Source: Euryarchaeota archaeon UBA549
GTDB lineage: Archaea > Thermoplasmatota > Poseidoniia > Poseidoniales > Poseidoniaceae
Assembly (NCBI GenBank): GCA_002495645.1
Contig: DAGF01000072.1
Coordinates: 1 to 20,596 of the forward strand
Direction: 5' to 3'
Length of the DNA stretch: 20,596 nt
Below are positions 1 through 6,260 of the stretch, one piece after another. The notes beneath the pieces are model-generated. The model had not been told where the DNA came from and did no database searches. It saw nothing but the letters and a program-made list of their open reading frames with translations. Position 1 is the first letter of the stretch, and each line of letters opens with the position of its first letter. A program made the position numbers and the translations under genes.

Positions 1-8
1 TGAGCGCC

Positions 9-467
9 ATGAACCTTGACGAGACGGACCGTGCCTTGCTCCATCTGCTCGGCGAGGATGCCCGGGTCAGCCACCGACAACTCGCACGGGAACTTGGGCT
101 CGCTCAAGGAACGGTGACCAATCGGATCCGGCGCCTTGAGCAAGAGGGTGTGATCGAAGGCTACCGTGTGGCGCTCAACGCTGATGAACTCGGATGGACG
201 ATGACCATCATGGCCGGACTTCGTATCCAGAAAGGACGGATGATCGACGTGCAGCAAAAGATCGCAGCGGACCCAAGGGTGTTCGCCGTCTACGACGTGA
301 CGGGCGACTGGGATTCCATCGTCCTTGCGAGGGTCAAGGACCGAGCGGATTTGGACAACTTGACCAAAACCGTGTTCACCCTTGATGGCGTTTCTCGCTC
401 CTACACCCACGTGGTGCTCAACACGGTGAAAGAAGAGGCGTTTCCTTCTCTCTCAACCGATGAATGA
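9..467 (+). CDS. Lrp/AsnC-family transcriptional regulator
   Basis: A 152-residue protein of the usual length for this family. The first 60 residues form the winged helix-turn-helix: it opens with the typical LDETDRALLHLL and continues through a recognition helix around TVTNRIRRLEQEGVI. Residues about 65 to 145 form the RAM/AsnC effector-binding and oligomerisation fold, including the YDVTGDWD segment. Such proteins bind DNA as dimers or octamers and often sense amino acids. The target here is unknown. The reading frame stays open to the window edge upstream of this ATG, but the family alignment begins right at it, so I keep this start. Its 3' end overlaps the oppositely oriented Toprim gene by 15 nt. 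It lies about 730 bases before the cox operon on the same strand, but nothing in the sequence ties it to cox regulation. Confidence 0.93.
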   Translation: MNLDETDRALLHLLGEDARVSHRQLARELGLAQGTVTNRIRRLEQEGVIEGYRVALNADELGWTMTIMAGLRIQKGRMIDVQQKIAADPRVFAVYDVTGDWDSIVLARVKDRADLDNLTKTVFTLDGVSRSYTHVVLNTVKEEAFPSLSTDE

Positions 468-947
468 GGCGTCGTCGTACATATCGACAAGCGGGCCAAG
501 GGCGTCAATGAGGCCGGACAGGCCCTCCACCACCCGAGTTTCTGGTTTGAGGCAACGCATGAGTGTGGAGCGAAGGTCTTCCCCAAATCGAACATCAAGG
601 GATTCCAAATTACGACGAATGGTGGTTTGTAATCGGCCTCCCGTACGGTCCCAATCCATCAACACGATGATGCTCGGGCCTCCATCGACGAGGCTCTTTC
701 GGCCATATGTTTCGAGGAGATGAACAAGCACGTCATCCACCGGCCAGCCGCGATTCAACACTTCGATGGGGCCGCTGAATCCGAGTTTCTCGAGTGCGAT
801 ACGATCGCGTCGACCTTCCACCAAGACAACCGCTCCTGCGTCCCGGTTTCGTTGTCGTTCATGCGCCAGGGCTTGAGCTGCCTTGTGCCATCGTTCCTCA
901 GCGTTTGATGAGCCACGACCAACCCCGTGGAAGGGGTCATTTGACAC
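453..947 (-). CDS. Small Toprim-domain protein (DnaG/topoisomerase-type fold)
   Basis: A 164-residue protein read from a GTG start. A Toprim core is visible: VVLVEGRRD with the conserved Glu at residue 44, then IIVLMDWDRTGG with the DxD pair at residues 98 and 100. These acidic residues bind Mg2+ in primases, topoisomerases and OLD nucleases. Standalone small Toprim proteins are common in archaea (UPF0292-like) and mostly lack an assigned function; RNA or DNA processing is inferred only from the fold. The GTG start is preferred over an in-frame ATG 13 codons upstream because AGGAGGA lies 6 nt before it. About 40 polar residues precede the Toprim fold. The C-terminus overlaps the Lrp-like gene tail to tail. 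No catalytic partner domain is present. Confidence 0.8.
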   Translation of the reverse strand: MSNDPFHGVGRGSSNAEERWHKAAQALAHERQRNRDAGAVVLVEGRRDRIALEKLGFSGPIEVLNRGWPVDDVLVHLLETYGRKSLVDGGPSIIVLMDWDRTGGRLQTTIRRNLESLDVRFGEDLRSTLMRCLKPETRVVEGLSGLIDALGPLVDMYDDASFIG

Positions 948-953
948 GACATG

Positions 954-960
954 TCCTCCT
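954..960 (-). promoter_or_regulatory. Ribosome binding site deciding the GTG start of the Toprim gene
   Basis: On the minus strand the sequence reads AGGAGGA, a close match to the anti-Shine-Dalgarno complement, followed by a 6-nt spacer and then GTG. An ATG lies inside the spacer but in another frame. The spacing supports initiation at position 947 rather than at the in-frame ATG at 986. Confidence 0.65.
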
Positions 961-1198
961 CGATTGAGATGTTTTCGCGCCCACAAATAACCTGTGCCGC
1001 GGGGGGTTCAAGTAGCATCGCACTCGTTGTATCGGTGAGGCAGAAAATGGCGTCCGAACCGTTCAATTTCAAGTCAAAAAAATCGCGAAAAAAACGCGCA
1101 CAGGCTCGCCATGTGGCTTCGGAAATGAATGATGGTTCTAACCCTCATCAAGCAACGCTTAAGGGGGGGCTCCACGGCCGGTTAAACAGGGTGGTTGC

Positions 1199-2182
1199 AT
1201 GGTAGCAGAAGACACAGTGTTTGCTGTACTCTATGATAAGTTCATGTTTTGGTCCATTCTGGTCGGTATCTTCACATTCGGCTGGATGTTTTTGGCCATG
1301 CTGCGCTACCGCGACGGCGTTGTGCCGGACACGACGCACATCGACCATATCGAAGTGGGGTCGTTCCCAGTTGACCGCCACCACACCACGCTTGAGGTCT
1401 TCTTTTACGTCCTGCCAACGGTCATTGTGGCCTGGCTGGTCGTCCTTGCCCTCTCCTCTAACACCGCCGTTTGGGTCATTCCCGACGAAGCCGAAGCCCA
1501 CGACATGGAAATTGTCGGCAAGCAGTGGTTCTGGGAGTACAAATATCTCGACAGCCTCACATGGGAAGACGACCCATCGCTGACCGGCATTGATGTCGAT
1601 TGGACGGGAACCGCGCTCACGGTTTCCAGCACGCCCGGTTTGGCAACCAACGTCTCCATCGTGAAGGGGGCCGATACCCTTGACCCCGTAACGGTTGACC
1701 AACTGACAGGGGATGCAAACGCAGCCGTCACCTTTGACCCGTACAAGCACGCTATGGTCGAAGTCACCGATGCCGACGGCGCTGTGCTTCACACCTGGAT
1801 GCACATTCCCCGTGACCACGTGTTCTCCTCTGCGCTGGGCGAAGACATGATTCTGCCCTGCGACAAAGCCGTCGTGTTTGAGATGCACTCTCAGCCATCC
1901 GACGATTCCAACCCCAACTACATCGGCGTTCAGCACTCCTTCTGGCTCCCTGAATGGGGCGTCAAGGAAGACTTGGTTCCCGGCATCGAGGGCGGCACCT
2001 ACATGACCATCACCGCTGATGACCCCGGCACCTTCCCCATTCGTTGCGCAGAATATTGCGGAAACCAGCACTCCATGATGATCGGTCAAGTCAAGATCGT
2101 CGCCGCTGAAGGCACCGATTGTTCGGTTGATACCGGCGTCAAGAAGAGCGGCGAGTCGCCGCCTGCTGGAGGTGCGTACTGA
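1199..2182 (+). CDS. coxB: Cytochrome c oxidase subunit II (CuA subunit)
   Basis: A 327-residue membrane-anchored subunit that takes electrons from a soluble donor through the binuclear CuA centre and passes them to heme a. Two transmembrane helices lie at about residues 13-35 and 66-88. The aromatic electron-entry motif KQWFWEYKY is at 108-116. CuA ligands are all present: His246 in QHSFW, then Cys283, Glu285, Cys287, His291 and Met294 in CAEYCGNQHSMM. Between the aromatic motif and His246 there are about 130 residues, far more than in ordinary subunit II, so the outer cupredoxin domain carries an insertion around residues 118-200. A weak AGGGTGG site precedes the ATG by 4 nt. This is the first gene of the cox operon; its stop overlaps the subunit I start by one base. 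No cytochrome c domain is fused at the C-terminus, so this is not a caa3-type subunit II. Confidence 0.97.
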   Translation: MVAEDTVFAVLYDKFMFWSILVGIFTFGWMFLAMLRYRDGVVPDTTHIDHIEVGSFPVDRHHTTLEVFFYVLPTVIVAWLVVLALSSNTAVWVIPDEAEAHDMEIVGKQWFWEYKYLDSLTWEDDPSLTGIDVDWTGTALTVSSTPGLATNVSIVKGADTLDPVTVDQLTGDANAAVTFDPYKHAMVEVTDADGAVLHTWMHIPRDHVFSSALGEDMILPCDKAVVFEMHSQPSDDSNPNYIGVQHSFWLPEWGVKEDLVPGIEGGTYMTITADDPGTFPIRCAEYCGNQHSMMIGQVKIVAAEGTDCSVDTGVKKSGESPPAGGAY

Positions 2183-4503
2183 TGCGAGGTCGCGTTGCTC
2201 TCCTCTTGGGCGTCCTCTTGGTCGCTTTGATGGCCGCACCCCAATTCACGGCCGCTCCCGGCGGTATTGGTTCAGCCGGCGATCAGGGTTGTACTTGTCA
2301 CGGTGGAGCCTCTCCCGACACCACGGTGTTGGTTGATGGCCTTCCTGAAACCTACAACGCCAGCGAAACGTACACCTTCACCGTCACCGTTCAGAACGAC
2401 GTGATGGAAATCAACGATGTTGACTGGAACGGTCGTGCAGGTGGATTCCGTATCCTCGCTTCGCATGGCGACATCACCGCCGTCCCTGAATCCCACAGCC
2501 AAATGATGGACGGTGGACTCACGCACACCGACGAGGCCAACACCCTCCGTTCGTGGACCTTTGAATGGACGGCTCCCGCCGCAGACGACCTCAACGTCGA
2601 GATGACCATTTATGGCAACGCCGTGAACGGTGGAAACGGTGCTGGCGGCGATCACTGGAACGTTGCCACGGCGTCCATTGCTGGCATCAACGCCGGAGCG
2701 GTAGCACCAAGTGCCAGCGCCCTGGTCATCTTCCTCACGTCGATTGGACTCGCTGCAGGGCTCATCTTCATGGGCATCCTCTGGGTGTTCTATCGACGCT
2801 CCCCCGAGACCTTCACCATGGAGCGTTTCTGGGGCTTCCTGAAGCCTTGGTTGACCACCACCGACCACAAAGAAGTCGGCATCATGTACTTCCTGTTCGG
2901 TTTCTTCTTCTTCCTCGTCGGTGGACTTCTGGCTCTGCTCTTCCGCGTCCAACTGGCTCTGCCGGAGAACGATTTCCTCACCTACGACGAGTACAACTCT
3001 TTCTTCACGCTGCACGGAACGACCATGATTTTCTTGGCCGCCATGCCGATGATTGCCGGTTTTATGAACTATGTTTTGCCGCTCCAAATCGGTGCCAAGG
3101 ACTTGGCTTTCCCCCGCATCAACGCCATGGGCTTGTGGCTCCTCGTGTTCTCCGCACCACTCATCTTCACCGGTATTTGGTCCGGCGAAGGTGCTGACAT
3201 CACCTGGGTCATGTACCCGCCTTATTCCTCGCTGAACGAGGCCAACCTCGGCTCAACCCTGGCCGACTACGGTTCAAACCCAGGAACAACAGCGTTCATC
3301 TCGGGCATGCTCATGCTCGGTGCTTCCTCGACGCTTGGTGGTGTGAACTTCATCACCACGGTGTTCACCATGCGCGCTCCCGGCGTGTCCTGGATGAAGA
3401 TGCCCTTGTTCACCTGGTCGGTCTTCATCAGCGTGTTCATGCTCTTCATGTCCCTGCCTGCCCTCATCATCGGCGTGGCTTTCCTCTTGTTTGACCACAC
3501 CATCGGTACGCAATTCTTCGTGGCCGGTGGCGACCCGTTGCTCTTCCAGCACCTGTTCTGGTTCTTTGGCCACCCTGAAGTGTACGTCGTTATCGTGCCC
3601 GCTTTCGGCATCGTCTCCGAAGTTCTGGCCACCTCGGCTCGCCGTTCCATCTTCGGCTACAAATCGATGGTCTTCGCCATGGCTGGCATCGGTATCGTCG
3701 GCTTCATCGTTTGGGGACACCACATGCTCACTTCGGGTATGGACCCGTTCTGGCGTGCTGCGTTCATGATCACCACCATGCTCGTCGCCATCCCGACCGG
3801 TGCGAAAATCTTCAACTGGTTGGCCACCCTTTGGGGTGGTTCGTTGGTCATGAAGACCCACACGCTGTGGTCTCTTGGCTTCCTCGTGACCTTCACGCTT
3901 GGCGGTATTTCGGGTATGTTCTTCCCCGTCGCTGGCCTTGATATCCACTTCCACGACTCTTACTTCGTCGTTGCTCACTTCCACTACGTGTTCATCGGCG
4001 GTACGGTCTTCGCCCTCTTCTCTGCGGTGTACTACTGGTACCCCAAGGCGACGGGACGCAAGCTCAACGAAACCCTCGGTCTGTGGCACTTCCTCATCGG
4101 CTTTGCCTCCTACAACGCTGCCTTCTGGCCCATGCACGCCTTGGGTATCATGGGCATGCCCCGACGCACCCACACCTACACCATCGAATCCGGCTTTGCT
4201 GAATACAACATGGCGGTCTCAACCTTCGCCTTCATCTTCGGTATCAGCCAACTCTTGCTGGTGTGGAACATCATCTACTCCGCTCGACGCGGAGAACCCG
4301 TGGGCAAGGATCCATGGGGTGGTTGGTCCCTTGAGTGGTCCACGACCTCGCCTCCACCAACGCCTTCCTTCCACGACATCCCCACACAGGGCGACATGAA
4401 CATCGAACACGGCCATCACAAGGACGAGCCTTCGCTGATGGACCGATTGGTCAAAGCCGAGCCGAAAGGAATGGTCGCCGGCCACCTGGAGGGAGAAGAA
4501 TGA
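2182..4503 (+). CDS. coxA: Cytochrome c oxidase subunit I (A1-type) with fused N-terminal exported domain
   Basis: Catalytic subunit that reduces O2 to water and pumps protons. At 773 residues it is about 230 longer than usual. Residues 1-24 form a signal peptide and 25-175 an exported beta-rich domain with CTCHGG at 37-42, resembling Reeler / choice-of-anchor V domains. A helix at 178-204 leads into the 12-helix oxidase core from about 225. Heme a ligands are His278 and His601, and the heme a3 ligand is His599. CuB ligands are His464, His513 and His514, with Tyr468 for the His-Tyr crosslink. Glu466 in HPEVY and Asp307 in KDLAFPR mark an A1-type D-channel; Thr539 and Lys542 in PTGAK mark the K-channel. 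His591 and Asp592 match the Mg/propionate site. A GGAGGTG site lies 7 nt before the ATG. A C-terminal polar tail of about 65 residues follows the last helix. Confidence 0.97.
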   Translation: MRGRVALLLGVLLVALMAAPQFTAAPGGIGSAGDQGCTCHGGASPDTTVLVDGLPETYNASETYTFTVTVQNDVMEINDVDWNGRAGGFRILASHGDITAVPESHSQMMDGGLTHTDEANTLRSWTFEWTAPAADDLNVEMTIYGNAVNGGNGAGGDHWNVATASIAGINAGAVAPSASALVIFLTSIGLAAGLIFMGILWVFYRRSPETFTMERFWGFLKPWLTTTDHKEVGIMYFLFGFFFFLVGGLLALLFRVQLALPENDFLTYDEYNSFFTLHGTTMIFLAAMPMIAGFMNYVLPLQIGAKDLAFPRINAMGLWLLVFSAPLIFTGIWSGEGADITWVMYPPYSSLNEANLGSTLADYGSNPGTTAFISGMLMLGASSTLGGVNFITTVFTMRAPGVSWMKMPLFTWSVFISVFMLFMSLPALIIGVAFLLFDHTIGTQFFVAGGDPLLFQHLFWFFGHPEVYVVIVPAFGIVSEVLATSARRSIFGYKSMVFAMAGIGIVGFIVWGHHMLTSGMDPFWRAAFMITTMLVAIPTGAKIFNWLATLWGGSLVMKTHTLWSLGFLVTFTLGGISGMFFPVAGLDIHFHDSYFVVAHFHYVFIGGTVFALFSAVYYWYPKATGRKLNETLGLWHFLIGFASYNAAFWPMHALGIMGMPRRTHTYTIESGFAEYNMAVSTFAFIFGISQLLLVWNIIYSARRGEPVGKDPWGGWSLEWSTTSPPPTPSFHDIPTQGDMNIEHGHHKDEPSLMDRLVKAEPKGMVAGHLEGEE

Positions 4504-5843
4504 GCGGTGGAGAAGCCCACGTTGAGAACAGCATCTGGATGCGCGCCGTATTGATCGGTGGCGTGTTCCTCGCCATCGGCATACTCGCCTTCGCCACCAT
4601 GGGCGTTGGTGTCGCCAACGTCAAGCATCACGCTTACGAAGATGCCATTCACAAGTATGAGGATGCAAAGTACGCCTACGAGGATGCGAAAGCAGCCAAC
4701 GCCAGCGAATCCGAAATCAAGGCCCTCAAAGAAGCAAAGGAAGAGGCACACCACCATGAAATCGAAGCCCACCTTTCCTACCTCACTTGGCGAACAGCGG
4801 GCATCACCATCTTGCTGATGTGCCTTACGTACGCTGCATTCATCGGCTTGGGTGGATTCCTCAATTCTATCTATCCGGATGACGCAGGCCACGATGACCA
4901 TGGTTATGGTGGCGATGACCACGAACACCACGGCTCGGGTTCTCCCATCATTTTCTCGTTGGGTATCATGCTCTTCCTGATGGGTTTCCCTTCCTTCCAA
5001 GGTGCACTGGGCAACATGCTCTCCGGCGTTGAAGCCAACCTCGGCGATCTCGGTTTGAGCATGCTCGGTTTGGTCATCGTGACCGCAGGTGTTGCCAACT
5101 GGTGGCGAGAAGACCTGCCCTTCATTGGCAACCATGAGCAAATCGCTACTTCCGACCCCTTCGAAGGTCAGCACATCCGCAAGGCTGGACTTTGGGTCTT
5201 CATCATGTCCGAAGTGATGGTCTTCGCCACCTTCTTCTCGTCCTACCTCCGTATGCGCACTGAATGGTGTACGGGCTGGCAAGTCAACGCTGGAAACTGT
5301 GAAGAGGTCAACATGCTCACGGCTTCGGATTTCCTCCGACCCAACGGTGCCATGCTCGATGGCCTTGGTGGCCAGGGCGACTTCATGACCCTCCTGCCCG
5401 GTGCCATCAACACCTTTGCGCTGATCATTTCCTCCTACACCATCGTGCTGGCCCTCAAGACGGCCAAGGCCAAGGATTGGGAAGCCCCATCCGGCTTCAT
5501 GGGCAAACTCCTGCCCGACCAGAAGAGTGCAGTTCGCAACTACCTCATCGCCACCTTCCTCTTGGGTTCGATGTTTATCGTGTTGAAGCTCATTGAGTGG
5601 AGCCACCTCGTCGCTGAAGGCTTCACCATCGGCACCCAAGCAGGTTCCATCTTCTACATCTCGACCGGCGCTCACGGTCTGCACGTCTTCATCGGCTTGC
5701 TCGTGATGCTGTACTTGATTTTCAAGGCCGACACGGTCGGCTACGACGAAAAGAACGGCCAAGGCATCGAGTATTTCGGTCTGTACTGGCACTTTGTCGA
5801 CTTGGCTTGGGTGGTCATCTTCCCAGCCTTCTATCTGTATTGA
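4500..5843 (+). CDS. coxC: Cytochrome c oxidase subunit III with long N-terminal extension
   Basis: A 447-residue membrane protein, about 200 longer than simple subunit III. The start is the ATG overlapping the subunit I stop by 4 nt (ATGA). The subunit III core is clear from about residue 148: ANWWRED after a helix, then GLWVFIMSEVMVFATFF at about 229-245, HGLHVFIG at 392-399 and the C-terminal GLYWHFVDLAWVVIFP. Seven core helices can be placed at about 148-168, 183-200, 228-250, 298-320, 345-365, 385-408 and 428-446. Ahead of them lie two extra helices (14-36 and 95-120) separated by a charged coiled-coil segment (42-90) with three YEDA heptads, and then a His/Asp-rich loop (127-145). Subunit III stabilises subunit I and shapes proton uptake. 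The role of the extension is unknown. Confidence 0.95.
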   Translation: MSGGEAHVENSIWMRAVLIGGVFLAIGILAFATMGVGVANVKHHAYEDAIHKYEDAKYAYEDAKAANASESEIKALKEAKEEAHHHEIEAHLSYLTWRTAGITILLMCLTYAAFIGLGGFLNSIYPDDAGHDDHGYGGDDHEHHGSGSPIIFSLGIMLFLMGFPSFQGALGNMLSGVEANLGDLGLSMLGLVIVTAGVANWWREDLPFIGNHEQIATSDPFEGQHIRKAGLWVFIMSEVMVFATFFSSYLRMRTEWCTGWQVNAGNCEEVNMLTASDFLRPNGAMLDGLGGQGDFMTLLPGAINTFALIISSYTIVLALKTAKAKDWEAPSGFMGKLLPDQKSAVRNYLIATFLLGSMFIVLKLIEWSHLVAEGFTIGTQAGSIFYISTGAHGLHVFIGLLVMLYLIFKADTVGYDEKNGQGIEYFGLYWHFVDLAWVVIFPAFYLY

Positions 5844-5852
5844 GGTGAGATT

Positions 5853-6248
5853 ATGGGAGAACACGAAACATCTGGAATCTTTGAATCGATTGTTGAAAAA
5901 TTGCCTGGAGGCTACGACATTTACTTTTGGAACTTCATCATCTTGATGTTCTTCACGTTGTTCGAAGTCGCCGCCGTTTTCTTTGAGAAAATCCCCGGTA
6001 CGGAAATTGAGATCACGCTCTATGCCGTTTGGGCCATCTTGATTGGCGTTGGTGTCATCAAAGGCTACGGCATCGCTGCCTACTTTATGCACTTGAAAGG
6101 CGACCCTCGTATCTACACCCGAACAGCGCTGTTCCCCGTGCTCTTTGTGCTGTTGATGCTCTGGGGCATCGGCCTGTCGAACCCCGGTTCCGTTCAAGCG
6201 CTGCCCGAGTGGTGCACCCCCAACTGGGAATTCGCCAGTCAACGGTGA
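5853..6248 (+). CDS. coxD: Cytochrome c oxidase subunit IV (prokaryotic type)
   Basis: A 131-residue protein with three transmembrane helices at about residues 25-44, 54-78 and 91-109. The motif GIAAYFMHLKGD at the end of the second helix is characteristic of prokaryotic oxidase subunit IV (the CyoD/CtaF group). Its place directly after subunit III supports the call. This small subunit helps assemble or stabilise the oxidase and holds no metal. A GAGGTGA ribosome site lies just before the ATG, and the gap from subunit III is only 9 nt. The C-terminus after helix three faces outward and contains one Cys and several Trp residues. Confidence 0.9.
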   Translation: MGEHETSGIFESIVEKLPGGYDIYFWNFIILMFFTLFEVAAVFFEKIPGTEIEITLYAVWAILIGVGVIKGYGIAAYFMHLKGDPRIYTRTALFPVLFVLLMLWGIGLSNPGSVQALPEWCTPNWEFASQR

Positions 6249-6260
6249 GGAGGCTTCGTC

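Noticed and set aside
1005..1020. GGGTTCAAGTAGC resembling a tRNA T-loop
   Set aside because: No matching acceptor, D-arm or anticodon arm can be folded around it.
1076..1103. A-rich tract with CGCG on either side of seven A residues
   Set aside because: The inverted CGCG arms are only 4 bp, too short for a convincing hairpin, and read on the minus strand no upstream transcript is expected to end there.
951..1205. A short plus-strand frame in the 251-nt gap before the cox operon, and a minus-strand TTG-started frame from 1072
   Set aside because: Neither has a ribosome site or family match. The minus-strand frame has a protein-like first 40 residues but then runs out of frame through the Toprim gene with no stop. 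Coding is possible but not supported.
1148..2239. A 363-codon open frame on the minus strand opposite subunit II
   Set aside because: It mirrors the subunit II gene whose CuA motifs are unmistakable; no domain or ribosome site supports the antisense frame.
2290..2307. CTCHGG in subunit I as a standard c-type heme site
   Set aside because: The canonical CxxCH needs two residues between the cysteines; here there is one. Covalent heme cannot be claimed from sequence.
3274..4173. A 299-codon minus-strand frame inside subunit I
   Set aside because: Highly charged antisense shadow of the conserved oxidase core, with no protein-like motifs.
4416..6242. A 608-codon open frame on the minus strand opposite oxidase subunits III and IV
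   Set aside because: It is antisense to clear oxidase genes, has a biased His/Glu/Asp/Val composition with no recognisable domain, and follows from the GC-rich codon use of the true genes.
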